Of a stretch of 64,000 nt of DNA, positions 33,966 through 41,957 are shown one piece after another (within the stretch, counting starts at the first letter, position 1; each line of letters opens with the position of its first letter). Under the pieces are notes generated by a model, which was not told the DNA's origin, did not search any database, and saw nothing but the letters and a program-made list of their open reading frames with translations. The translations under genes and the position numbers were made by a program. Source of the DNA: Streptomyces sp. PCS3-D2 (lineage in GTDB: Bacteria; Actinomycetota; Actinomycetes; Streptomycetales; Streptomycetaceae); assembly GCF_000612545.2 (NCBI RefSeq), contig NZ_CP097800.1:6373501-6437500 (forward strand). The letters are read 5' to 3'.

Positions 33966-35363
33966 ATGTTCGAACCAGTCATAGCGCCGAGCGGTACCCT
34001 GCTCGGCCTCCTCCAGCGGGGCCGTGGCGACGGCACGCTGCACGCACTCGCGGCGCCCAGGGCGGAAGCCCTCCAGGCCCTCAACCAGTGCGTGCTCGGC
34101 GATCCGCGCCAGGACTGGCAGGTCGAGAACCGCTCGCTGTACTACGCCAGGCTCTACCTGGATCTCGACGGCCCCCTCGGCGAGATCGAGGGCCACCTCT
34201 TCAGCGCCGACGACCTCGTCGACGACACGGACCACCGCACGGGCCTCGCCCTGTCCGTCCTGGGCCACCTGGCCTCGTACGGCCGCGACGACGCACTGAT
34301 GCTGCTGCGCCGCTACGCCGCGTCCGGGGCCAACTGGGCGTGGGCCCTCGACGAGCTCGCCCTGCGCGACGACGACGAAGGGCTGCGGTCCCTGGCCGCA
34401 CCCGTCCTCGCCCGCTTCCCCGTCACGGCCGAGGGCGAGGCGCGGCTGGCCGCCGCCGTCCGTGACGCCTACGAGCCCCGGCCGTGGTGTCTGTGGGAGG
34501 AGTCCCCGCAGTACGGGGAGCGCTTGGGCGCGGCCCGCCGGCAGGGCTCCTTCGACCGCTGGCAGCGCCAGCTCACCCCGAACGGCCCCCAGCCGGGCTG
34601 GGGCGTTCAGGCCGTCTTCGACTGGGCCGCCGACGGCCTGCGCCGCGGCAACCCGCTGCACGTGCCCGCCGCCCGCTGCCTGGCCGCCGTGGCCCAGCCC
34701 GAGGACCGCTCCGCGATCCTCGCGGCCGCCGCCGGCGCCGACGGCGAGGCCGCCCGGGCCACCGCCCTGCACCACCTGGTCCTCGCCGAACCCGACAATC
34801 CGGCCGTACTGGACCTCATCGAAGCGGCGGCCGACGAGCCCGCCGTGGCCGCGTACGAGCGCATGTGCGGCCCCGCGGCCGTCGAACGGGCCCGGCGCTG
34901 GGTCCACCGGCCCGACGCCCTCGGCGAGGCCGCCGCGGCCCTCCTGGCCGCCCGGGGCGGCGCCGAGGACGCCCCCCTGGTCCTGAGCGCACTGCGCTCC
35001 ACCGTCCGCGGCTCGGGCCCCGACACCCGGCGGCTGTTCGCCCTGGTGGACGGCGCGGGCCGGCTCGCCGTCAACTGCGCCGCCCCCGTACTGCGCCACA
35101 TCTACCGCGAGACGTCCTCGTCCCACCTGCGGGGCCGCGCCGCGCGGGCCCTGGCCAGCACCGACCCCTCCTTCGCGGCGGGCTTCGCCGTCGAGTGCCT
35201 CTGGGACTGCGAGGAGACCACCCGCGAGGTCGCCGCCCGCCACGCCGAGACCGCCGACGCCCGGGTGGCCCCCCGCCTGCGCCGCCTGGCGGCGGACCCG
35301 GCGGAGGAGGAGGACGTGCAGTCCGCCGTGCGCAGCCGCATCACCCCGGAGTCGGCCGTGTAG
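33966..35363 (+). CDS. HEAT-repeat domain protein
   Basis: A 465-residue helical protein with many Ala/Arg-rich helix pairs that look like HEAT/ARM repeats, especially in the C-terminal half (e.g. HLRGRAARALASTDPSFAAGF, CEETTREVAARHAET). The N-terminal region contains RSLYYARLYLDLDG and LFSADDLVDDTDHRTGLAL. No enzyme motif. Such proteins act as scaffolds. Conserved in Streptomyces near smeA/sffA, so a developmental link is possible but unproven. ATG 33966 lacks a strong ribosome-binding site; translation may depend on the small ORF upstream. Confidence 0.75.
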   Translation: MFEPVIAPSGTLLGLLQRGRGDGTLHALAAPRAEALQALNQCVLGDPRQDWQVENRSLYYARLYLDLDGPLGEIEGHLFSADDLVDDTDHRTGLALSVLGHLASYGRDDALMLLRRYAASGANWAWALDELALRDDDEGLRSLAAPVLARFPVTAEGEARLAAAVRDAYEPRPWCLWEESPQYGERLGAARRQGSFDRWQRQLTPNGPQPGWGVQAVFDWAADGLRRGNPLHVPAARCLAAVAQPEDRSAILAAAAGADGEAARATALHHLVLAEPDNPAVLDLIEAAADEPAVAAYERMCGPAAVERARRWVHRPDALGEAAAALLAARGGAEDAPLVLSALRSTVRGSGPDTRRLFALVDGAGRLAVNCAAPVLRHIYRETSSSHLRGRAARALASTDPSFAAGFAVECLWDCEETTREVAARHAETADARVAPRLRRLAADPAEEEDVQSAVRSRITPESAV

Positions 35364-35447
35364 CGCCGCCGAGGATCACGACATCCCGCGCCCGGGCCCC
35401 GCGACGACGGAGCCCGGGCGCGTCGCGTTCCCGCCCGGGGACACGGT

Positions 35448-35489
35448 TTCGCCCCGGCCCCCGTGGTAGGCGGTGGGGGCCGGGGCGAA
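35448..35489. terminator. Bidirectional hairpin terminator
   Basis: A 15-bp perfect stem (TTCGCCCCGGCCCCC pairing with GGGGGCCGGGGCGAA) with a 12-nt loop, set between the convergent HEAT-repeat and anti-sigma-like genes. It can serve both strands. Confidence 0.9.
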
Positions 35490-35510
35490 AGCATGTGAGG
35501 CGCGTGGCGG

Positions 35511-36140
35511 TCAGTTCGCCGGCGGGGGAGCGTCCAGCGCGTAGTCGACGGCGCAGGACGGGACCTTGGCGGTCTCGATCACTCCGACGCCGACGGTGCG
35601 GCTCCGCCCCACCGGGTAGGAGTCCGCCCACTGGAAGGTGAGCGAGAATCCGGGCGGCACCGTCTTGTCGTCGACCTTGAACTCGAGGCCGTCGGCGGAA
35701 CGCAGCAGCAACTCCGAGGCGGGGTCCGCCTGCCGCGCGCGGAAGCCCCCGCCGGGCTCGGAGCACTGCGACGGCGGCCGTATCGGGACCAGCACCGCCG
35801 GCACGCCCAGCTCCTTCAGCGCGTCCACCAGCGCCGGAACCTGACCGGGCTCCGGCATCCCGAACCGCAGTGCGCCGTCCGGGTCCTTCCTGATCCCGGG
35901 CGCATCCGTGGCGGACGGGTCGGGCCCTCCGGCGGCGGCGCCGACGGGCCGGGACCCGTCGCGGGTGCTTCCCGGCACCGCCATCACCGCGACGACCGCC
36001 ACCGTCGCCGCGGCCACCGCGAGGGGGACGCCGTAGCGGCGGGCGAAGGAGCGGGCCGGGGTCGGGAGCGGGGTCTGCGGGAAGCGGGCCACAAGGGCCG
36101 CCTTCAGGCGGTCCTCGAAGCCGCTGGGGCGGGTGGTCAT
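35511..36140 (-). CDS. Membrane-anchored partner of ECF sigma factor (putative anti-sigma factor)
   Basis: A 209-residue protein with a short cytoplasmic N terminus (FEDRLKAALVARFPQTPLPTP), one membrane helix (GVPLAVAAATVAVVAVMAV, about 37-55) and an outside domain with two cysteines (SQCSEPG and PSCAVDYAL). Its ATG overlaps the ECF sigma stop by 4 nt, so expression is coupled. This is the normal layout of an anti-sigma factor, but no HxxxCxxC zinc motif is present, so it would be a non-ZAS type, or a target rather than an inhibitor. Fold not recognised. Confidence 0.6.
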   Translation of the reverse strand: MTTRPSGFEDRLKAALVARFPQTPLPTPARSFARRYGVPLAVAAATVAVVAVMAVPGSTRDGSRPVGAAAGGPDPSATDAPGIRKDPDGALRFGMPEPGQVPALVDALKELGVPAVLVPIRPPSQCSEPGGGFRARQADPASELLLRSADGLEFKVDDKTVPPGFSLTFQWADSYPVGRSRTVGVGVIETAKVPSCAVDYALDAPPPAN

Positions 36141-36712
36141 CGGGCTGCCTCCAGTCGGTGTCGGGTGACGGAGCCCACGGCTCCGCGCAGGGCGCGCCGG
36201 GCGCGGTGCAGGCGGACGCGGACTGTCGCCCGGGTGATGCCGAGGGCCTGTGCGGCCTCGGTCGGGGTGAGCTCGTCCACCACCACGAGGTCGAGGACGG
36301 CACGCAGCGGCTCGGACAGGGAGGCGTGGCGCTCGGCCAGCTCCCGGCAGGCCCGCTCCGCGTCTATGCGCTCCTCCAGCGCGGCCACGTCCTCGTCGTC
36401 CAGCAGCCGGCGGCCGCTCAGGCGCGCCAGCGCGCCGCTCTCCCGGGCCTTCCCGCGGGCGTGCCCGGCCAGGACGTTGCGTGCGATGCCGAACAGCCAG
36501 GCGACCGGGGCTCCCTTGTGCCCCCGGTAGGTGCCGGCCGATCCCATCGCCGCGAGGAAGACGTCCGCCGTCAGATCGGCCGCCAGGTGCGGATCGGCGA
36601 CCCGGCGGGTGACGAAGCCGAGAACGGCGTCGACGTGTTCCTCGTAGAACGCCCCGAATCCCTCGGCCGTCCTGAGATCCGGCGGGCCGGTCTCGTGTCG
36701 TGGGTTGCGCAC
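36137..36712 (-). CDS. ECF-type RNA polymerase sigma factor
   Basis: A 191-residue sigma-70 family factor with regions 2 and 4 only. Region 2 (about 20-90) includes HVDAVLGFVTRRVADPHLA and AWLFGIARNVLAGHARGK; region 4 (about 125-185) contains SEPLRAVLDLVVVDELTPTE and the helix-turn-helix AAQALGITRATVRVRLHRAR. GTG 36712 is chosen because AGGGGAGG lies 6 nt upstream. A GTGAAACG element about 70 nt upstream on the minus strand may be its own -35. It is cotranscribed with the membrane protein gene downstream. Confidence 0.9.
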   Translation of the reverse strand: MRNPRHETGPPDLRTAEGFGAFYEEHVDAVLGFVTRRVADPHLAADLTADVFLAAMGSAGTYRGHKGAPVAWLFGIARNVLAGHARGKARESGALARLSGRRLLDDEDVAALEERIDAERACRELAERHASLSEPLRAVLDLVVVDELTPTEAAQALGITRATVRVRLHRARRALRGAVGSVTRHRLEAAR

Positions 36713-36785
36713 CCGGTTCCTCCCCTGCACGAGGGACCCGGTCGGTCCCCTCACCTGGTACTTGGCCGCAGCCCCCGAAAGCGTT

Positions 36786-37652
36786 TCACCGGGCCCGCAC
36801 GAACCTGACCGGGGTACCGGGCCGGGCCTGTGCGGCCGCGTCCAGGGCGGGACCCGGCGGGACCACGCCCACCACCGGGTAGCCCCCGGTCACCGGATGG
36901 TCGGCCAGGAACACCACCGGCAGGCCGTCCGGGGGCACCTGGACCGCGCCCAGCACCATGCCCTCGCTCGGCAGCTCCCCGGGCCGGGCGCGGACCAGCG
37001 CGGGGCCGCCCTCCGTGCGCAGCCCGATCCGGTTCGAACGCGGCGACACCCGCAGCGCCGAGCGCCACAGCCCGGCGAGGGACCCACCGGTGAACCAGTC
37101 CGCACGCGGCCCGAGCCGGAGCGGCAGCAGCAACTGCGACGGCGCCGCCGGCAGCCCGTACGCGTCCGCCGCGGGGACCGCTCCCGGCCCGGCCGGTCCC
37201 ACCGGCAGCGCCATCCCGGCCGACAGGACCGGCGGCCCCAGGCCCGACAGGAGGTCCGTGGAGCGACTGCCGAGGACCGGCGGGACGGCGAAGCCTCCCC
37301 GCACCGCGACGTAGCCGCGCAGTCCCGACTCGGCCCGGCCCACCTCCAGCTCCGCCCCGGCCGGCAGCCCGACCGGTGCGCCCCAGGCCACCGGGCGCCC
37401 GGAGACCCGTACCGGACAGGGCGCACCCGTGACCGCCACGACCGTCGGGGTCAGGGCCCGCAGCGACACCCCGTCCAGGGTCGTCTCCAGCGCCGCCGCG
37501 CCCGGCGGGTTGCCGAGCAGCCGGTTCGCCAGCGCGTACGCCGCCGTGTCCAGTGCTCCCGACCGGGGGACCCCCAGGTGCGCGTATCCCGGGCGGCCCC
37601 GGTCCTGGACCGTCGTCAGCGCCCCCGGCCGCACCACCAGCAGTTCAGCCAC
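36786..37652 (-). CDS. pxpC: 5-oxoprolinase subunit C (biotin-dependent carboxyltransferase-like)
   Basis: A 288-residue member of the KipA/PxpC family, which with PxpA and PxpB converts 5-oxoproline (pyroglutamate) to glutamate with ATP. It shows LLVVRPGALTTVQDRGRPG at the N terminus, GVPRSGALDTAAYALANRLLGNP, and the later SEGMVLGAVQVPPDGLPVVFLADHP and GYPVVGVV. GTG 37652 overlaps the pxpB stop by 8 nt. Third gene of pxpABC, ending 74 nt before the sigma-factor start. Confidence 0.93.
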   Translation of the reverse strand: MAELLVVRPGALTTVQDRGRPGYAHLGVPRSGALDTAAYALANRLLGNPPGAAALETTLDGVSLRALTPTVVAVTGAPCPVRVSGRPVAWGAPVGLPAGAELEVGRAESGLRGYVAVRGGFAVPPVLGSRSTDLLSGLGPPVLSAGMALPVGPAGPGAVPAADAYGLPAAPSQLLLPLRLGPRADWFTGGSLAGLWRSALRVSPRSNRIGLRTEGGPALVRARPGELPSEGMVLGAVQVPPDGLPVVFLADHPVTGGYPVVGVVPPGPALDAAAQARPGTPVRFVRAR

Positions 37653-38265
37653 GGCCGCCTGCCGTGAACCGCACCCGGACGCCCGGCGCGAACAGGGCCG
37701 CCGGTTCCCGCTCGGGGTCCCAGAGCACCGCGTCGGTGGAGCCGATCAGCTGCCAGCCGCCGGGGGAGGAGCGCGGGTACACCCCGGCGTACTCCCCGGC
37801 CAGCGCCAGCGAACCCGCCGGGACGGCCGTGCGCGGAGTGTCCCGGCGCGGCACGTGGAGGCGCTCCGGCAGCCCCGTCAGATAGCCGAAGCCCGGCGCG
37901 AACCCGCAGAAGGCCACCCGGAACGCGAGGGCGCCGACGATGCCCGGCACCTTCCCGGGGTCCACCCCCCACAGCCGGGCCACCTCGGGCAGGTCCGGCC
38001 CGTCGTAGCGCACCGGGACGGTGACCAGCGGGCCCTCTTCGCGGGTGAGCGGCGGCACGTCCCAGCGGGCGATGCGGGCCCCGAGCGCGGCGGGATCCCG
38101 CACGCCGTCGAGCAGTACCGTCCGGGCCGCGGGCACCAGGTCGCCCACGGTCCCCAGCTCGCCGGCGTCCCGGCGGCGCAGCAGCTCGGCGTGGAGCGCG
38201 GCGACCTCCTCGGCCGAACCCAGCTCGATCAGCAGCGCCTGCGCGCCCACCACCAGCGTCCTCAC
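37645..38265 (-). CDS. pxpB: 5-oxoprolinase subunit B (allophanate hydrolase subunit 1-like)
   Basis: A 206-residue KipI/PxpB-family protein. Signature segments are VTVPVRYDGPDLPEVAR, VAFCGFAPGFGYLTGLPERL, VPRRDTPRTAVPAGSLALAGEYAGVYP and SSPGGWQLIGSTDAVLWDP. GTG 38265 overlaps the pxpA stop as GTGA. It is the middle subunit of the operon; the cyclophilin-like fold of this family binds PxpC and ATP. Length is typical. Confidence 0.94.
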   Translation of the reverse strand: MRTLVVGAQALLIELGSAEEVAALHAELLRRRDAGELGTVGDLVPAARTVLLDGVRDPAALGARIARWDVPPLTREEGPLVTVPVRYDGPDLPEVARLWGVDPGKVPGIVGALAFRVAFCGFAPGFGYLTGLPERLHVPRRDTPRTAVPAGSLALAGEYAGVYPRSSPGGWQLIGSTDAVLWDPEREPAALFAPGVRVRFTAGGRG

Positions 38266-39056
38266 ACGAACGCCTCCACCCTCACCCCTGCTGCGCCCAG
38301 CGCCTCCCGGATGCGCAGGGCGAGCCCCGCCGCTCCGGGGGTGTCGCCGTGCAGGCACAGGGAGCGCGCGGCCACGGGCATCACGGAGCCGTCGGCGGCC
38401 ACGACCGTGCCCCGGGCCGCCATCCGCACGGCCCGGGCCACCACCACGTCCGGGTCGTGCAGCACGGATCCGGGTTCGCCGCGCGGCACCAGTGCCCCGG
38501 CCGGAGTGTAGGCGCGGTCGGCGAACGCCTCCGGTACGGGAGCCAGCCCGGCCTCTTCGGCGGCGGCGAGGAGCATCGAGCCGGGCAGCCCGAGGACGGG
38601 CAGCCCGCCGGTCGCTCCGGAGCCGGCCGCCAGCCGGACGCCCGCGACGACGGCGGCCGCCTGCCCGGCGTCGTGCACGGTCCGGTTGTGGAGAGCGCCG
38701 TGCGGTTTGACGTAGGACACCCGGGCTCCGGCCGCCCGCGCGAACACCTCCAGCGCGCCGATCTGGTAGGCGACCTCGTCGGCCAGTTCGCCGGGCGGCA
38801 CGTCCATGGCGCGCCGGCCGAAGCCCGCCAGGTCGCGGTAGGAGACCTGCGCGCCGATCCGCACGCCCCGCTCGGCGGCCCGTTCGCAGACCCGGCGCAT
38901 GATGGACGGGTCGCCGGCGTGGAAGCCGCAGGCGACGTTGGCGCTCGTGACGACGGACAGCAGGGCGTCGTCGTCGGTGAGCGTCCAGCGGCCGAATCCC
39001 TCGCCGAGATCGGCGTTGAGGTCGATCACCGGAGTGGATGCGATCATGGAATCCAT
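38262..39056 (-). CDS. pxpA: 5-oxoprolinase subunit A (LamB/YcsF family)
   Basis: A 264-residue LamB/YcsF protein, first gene of pxpABC. It carries IDLNADLGEGFGRW, SANVACGFHAGDPSIM, RIGAQVSYRDLAGFGRR, YVKPHGALHN and late CLHGDTPGA. ATG 39056 is used; ATG 39047 is an alternative and neither has a clear ribosome-binding site. The operon recovers glutamate from 5-oxoproline arising from damaged Gln/Glu. It is divergently transcribed from the condensin-like operon across a 126-nt gap. Confidence 0.93.
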   Translation of the reverse strand: MDSMIASTPVIDLNADLGEGFGRWTLTDDDALLSVVTSANVACGFHAGDPSIMRRVCERAAERGVRIGAQVSYRDLAGFGRRAMDVPPGELADEVAYQIGALEVFARAAGARVSYVKPHGALHNRTVHDAGQAAAVVAGVRLAAGSGATGGLPVLGLPGSMLLAAAEEAGLAPVPEAFADRAYTPAGALVPRGEPGSVLHDPDVVVARAVRMAARGTVVAADGSVMPVAARSLCLHGDTPGAAGLALRIREALGAAGVRVEAFV

Positions 39057-39145
39057 GTGCTGAGCGTAGAGCAGGCGCACGGCGCTCCGGCGGGGGACGG
39101 ACACCCGCCCCGGGTCGGGGTACTGATCGGGCCGAACCATGCCGT

Positions 39146-39182
39146 TTGGGATGTTGTCAGCAACAGGACCTAGTCTTTGTCC
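39146..39182 (+). promoter_or_regulatory. Promoter for a leaderless transcript of the condensin-like operon
   Basis: A TAGTCT -10 box (39171-39176) stands only 6 nt before GTG 39183. TTGGGA (39146-39151) is a possible -35 at 19 nt. Transcription would begin at or near the GTG, giving a leaderless mRNA, and no ribosome-binding site is present. A short inverted repeat GTTG-TCAG-CAAC (39153-39164) falls between the boxes and could be an operator. Confidence 0.5.
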
Positions 39183-40685
39183 GTGACTCTCCCCGCCCCG
39201 GCGAAGACCCTTCCCTCCCCGGCGCCGGGCCCGGCCGCCGACGAGGGCCTGGCCCGGCGGCTGCGCGCGCTCGCCTGCACCGCCCCGCTCCACGACCTCG
39301 ACGTACGCAAGGCCAATCTGGCGGGCGAGTACGGCATCTACGCCATGGCGGAGGTCGCGCTCGCCGCGATCGACCTGGTCACCCTCAACATGGACTTCGA
39401 CACCGGCGCCGACCACGAGCAGATAGTGGCCAGGCTGCTGCCGCGCGTCGCGGCCCAGGCGCCGGCCCGCCCGACGGCCGAGCACGAGCGGGTGGCCCGC
39501 TGGGTGCTGGAGAACCTGATCAACGTCGGCAGTGTGGACCGGGGCTTCCGTGCGATCTACGGCACCTTCGGCCCCGACGGCGTCTACGTGCGCCGCGACT
39601 ACGACTTCAAGCTGATCGAAGAGGTCCCCTACGGCGGCGCGGTCTACCTGCGCACCACCGACGAGGCCGTCAACGTCCTGGTCGGGGCCCTCGACACCGA
39701 TGTCACCAGCGCCCAGATCGCCGCCGAGGTCAAGCTGGAGGTGCTGATCAGCCGCGGGCGGCTGGCGGATGCCCAACTGGCCGCCGAGCAGGCCCGCTAC
39801 CGGACCGTGCAGTACGCCGAGACCCTGCGCCGGACCCTGGACGCGACCCGGCGCAACGTCCGGGCGGTGGACTGGCTCCAGGCCGTCCCGGACATGATCG
39901 CCGAGGCGCTGGAGCACGTCGCCGACCGCTACCGCCACGAGAACGCGATCCTCACGAACATCCGCAGGGCGCGCGACGAGGCCGAGGAGCCGGAGAACAA
40001 GCGCCGCGCGGCCGAGCTCGTCGACATCGTCAAGGACTGCATCCGCCGCCACACCCAGCTGCAGTCCCGGCTGCTGGACGCCGGCCCGCTGTTCCGCGCC
40101 GAGCAGGACCGCCAGGCCTTCGCCGCCCCGGCGGCGCGCACCGGCATCGACCTGTACGGGCAGCTCGTCGCCCCGCTCCTGCCGCTGCCCGTGGAGCAGG
40201 CGCGCCGGGTCACCGACGCCTTCTTCGCCGCCGGGGCGGGGCTGCGCACGCCCGTCTCGGTGCGGGTCGCCGACCTCGTCGAGATCCTGCTCACCCCGCC
40301 GGTGGAACGCGAACACCTCGGCGCGGAGATGCCGGAGCCGGACCTGATCGCCACCCCGGACGACAGCCGCTTCAGCGAGGAGCAGCTCGCCGCCGCGATG
40401 CGGCTCCTGGACCTGCCGCACGACGCCCCGCGCCGGCTGTCCGGACTCCTCGCGGAGGCCCGCCGCAGCGATAGCGAACTGCCCTACCTGGTGGCCCTGC
40501 TGGCCGTGCACGCCGCGAGCCCGGCCGTGGGCACCGCGTACCGCCAGGGCGAGGAGCGGCTGCTCTTCGCCGTGGACGACGGCACCCAGCTCGACGACCC
40601 CGAGTTCGGCGGCGCCGACCTCATCGTCGGCACCGCTCTCCTCGACGCCGCCGGCATGGCCGCCGACCGTGCGGAGGCGTCGTGA
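39183..40685 (+). CDS. Putative kleisin-like (MukF/MksF/JetA-like) subunit of condensin-like operon
   Basis: A 500-residue soluble protein with no enzymatic motif. The N-terminal third (about 20-200) contains winged-helix-like segments (DVRKANLAGEYGIYAMAEVA; RRDYDFKLIEEVPYGGAVYLRTTDEAVNVL), the centre is helical and probably coiled coil (VKLEVLISRGRLADAQLAAEQARYRTVQ... KRRAAELVDIVK), and the C-terminal part again folds (DLVEILLTPPVEREHLGAE). That order, and its place first in an operon with a small protein and a giant SMC ATPase, matches MukF/MksF/JetA. Direct homology to DUF3375 cannot be judged by eye. GTG 39183 is chosen from the leaderless promoter; TTG 39177 is an alternative. Confidence 0.6.
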   Translation: MTLPAPAKTLPSPAPGPAADEGLARRLRALACTAPLHDLDVRKANLAGEYGIYAMAEVALAAIDLVTLNMDFDTGADHEQIVARLLPRVAAQAPARPTAEHERVARWVLENLINVGSVDRGFRAIYGTFGPDGVYVRRDYDFKLIEEVPYGGAVYLRTTDEAVNVLVGALDTDVTSAQIAAEVKLEVLISRGRLADAQLAAEQARYRTVQYAETLRRTLDATRRNVRAVDWLQAVPDMIAEALEHVADRYRHENAILTNIRRARDEAEEPENKRRAAELVDIVKDCIRRHTQLQSRLLDAGPLFRAEQDRQAFAAPAARTGIDLYGQLVAPLLPLPVEQARRVTDAFFAAGAGLRTPVSVRVADLVEILLTPPVEREHLGAEMPEPDLIATPDDSRFSEEQLAAAMRLLDLPHDAPRRLSGLLAEARRSDSELPYLVALLAVHAASPAVGTAYRQGEERLLFAVDDGTQLDDPEFGGADLIVGTALLDAAGMAADRAEAS

Positions 40686-41005
40686 GCCGCCCTGTCCCGG
40701 CGCCGGCCGGACGGGTGGCGGCAGTCGCCGCGCCCGCACCGGAGCCGGTCCCGCCGGGGCCCACACCCGTCCCGCCGGACCTGGCGGCGCGGGCGCCGAG
40801 GCGCAGCGGCCCCGGGAAACCCGGCCCCGCCCGGCACCGATTCCTGCCCGGCCCCGGCCCCGGCCCCGGCTGCCGCCGGGCGGTGTCCGCGGCCCACGCT
40901 CCGGCGGGGCCGAACGCGCCGGAGCCGCCCGCCGCGCACAGCGGACCCGCCGACCGCCCCCGTACGCCCCGTACCACCCGCACCGCCGAGGAGACGCACC
41001 CGTGA
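40682..41005 (+). CDS. Pro/Arg-rich low-complexity ORF between condensin-like genes
   Basis: A 107-residue frame that starts GTGA over the previous stop and ends overlapping the next start in the same manner, so translation would pass through all three genes. Composition is Pro/Ala/Arg/Gly-rich with a PGPGPGPG run and no fold-like pattern. It may be a real disordered linker protein, or a coding-looking spacer that preserves coupling. The underlying DNA contains GGCCCC repeats near 40853-40870. Confidence 0.35.
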   Translation: MSRPVPAPAGRVAAVAAPAPEPVPPGPTPVPPDLAARAPRRSGPGKPGPARHRFLPGPGPGPGCRRAVSAAHAPAGPNAPEPPAAHSGPADRPRTPRTTRTAEETHP

Positions 41006-41904
41006 GCGACCACCACGCCGAGCACCCCGCGTGGAGCGAGCCCGACACGTCGTCGGCTCCCGTCGCGCCCGCCGCCGGAGGGTCGGTGACCCCGGCGGAC
41101 GCCGCCGACGCGGCCCGGCTCGTCGCCTTCGGGCTCCAGCCCAAGCTGGCCCCCGCCCGTGACGCCGAGTACGCCGAACTGCTCCGCCGCTACCGTGAGG
41201 AACCCGCCTTCGGCCGCCTCGCCGACGCCGTCGCGACCGGCCTCGGCCTCGTCGTGCTGGAGGTGTCCCCGCGCGCCGGAATGGCCGTGGCCGCCGACGA
41301 GGAATCCGTCTTCGCCGTCCGCATGGGCGACTACGCCCGCCGCACCGCGGCAGACTCCGCCGACCGGTTCCTGCACGGCCTCGCCCACCTCGCCGTCGCC
41401 GCCCTCGCCTTCCCGCGCCCCGAGGACCTCGCCGACGACGGATACATCGGCCGCGTCACCGTCAACGGCGTCGACGCCTTCGTCCGGCAGACCTGCCGCC
41501 GTCTGGAGGAGCGCGCCGAGGAGCTCGGTGAGAACACCGACCCGGCCTCCGACGCCCCGGGGCTGGAGGCCGCCTGGCGCGTCTACGCCCGCCGCAGCGC
41601 GACCGGTGCCACCAAGGACGCCCGCCGCCTCGCCGGGTCCACCACGGGCATCGTCGGCAAGGCCGCCGCCTTCCTCACCGACTCCGGCTTCCTCCAGCGC
41701 ACCGGGGACGAGGCCGGCGGCACCTACCGCACCACCCCCCGCTACCAGCTCCAGGTCCGCGACATGGCGGGCAGCTCGGCCATGGCCGAGCTCCTGGAAC
41801 TCGGCGTGGTCCCCGTCAGCGACGGCTCCGCCACCCTCCTGCCGGCGCCCGAGGGCGACGACCTGGAGCTGGCCGCCGACGCCGGGCTGCCCTTCCACGC
41901 CTGA
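41002..41904 (+). CDS. Putative MukE/MksE/JetB-like subunit of condensin-like operon
   Basis: A 300-residue soluble protein. After an acidic, disordered N terminus (about 1-40) come segments typical of winged-helix proteins: LLRRYREEPAFGRLADAVATGLGLVVLEV, FLHGLAHLAVAALAFPRPEDL, VDAFVRQTCRRLEERAEELG and IVGKAAAFLTDSGFLQRTGDEAGGTYRTTPRYQLQ. The last is a good match to a DNA-binding wing. Size and place between kleisin-like and SMC genes suggest a MukE/JetB role. No catalytic motif. GTG 41002 overlaps the preceding stop; 53 nt separate it from the SMC gene. Confidence 0.58.
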   Translation: MSDHHAEHPAWSEPDTSSAPVAPAAGGSVTPADAADAARLVAFGLQPKLAPARDAEYAELLRRYREEPAFGRLADAVATGLGLVVLEVSPRAGMAVAADEESVFAVRMGDYARRTAADSADRFLHGLAHLAVAALAFPRPEDLADDGYIGRVTVNGVDAFVRQTCRRLEERAEELGENTDPASDAPGLEAAWRVYARRSATGATKDARRLAGSTTGIVGKAAAFLTDSGFLQRTGDEAGGTYRTTPRYQLQVRDMAGSSAMAELLELGVVPVSDGSATLLPAPEGDDLELAADAGLPFHA

Positions 41905-41957
41905 GTCCCGACTCCCCCAGACCCTCCCTCACCCAGACACCACGAGAGTCCGCCGCC

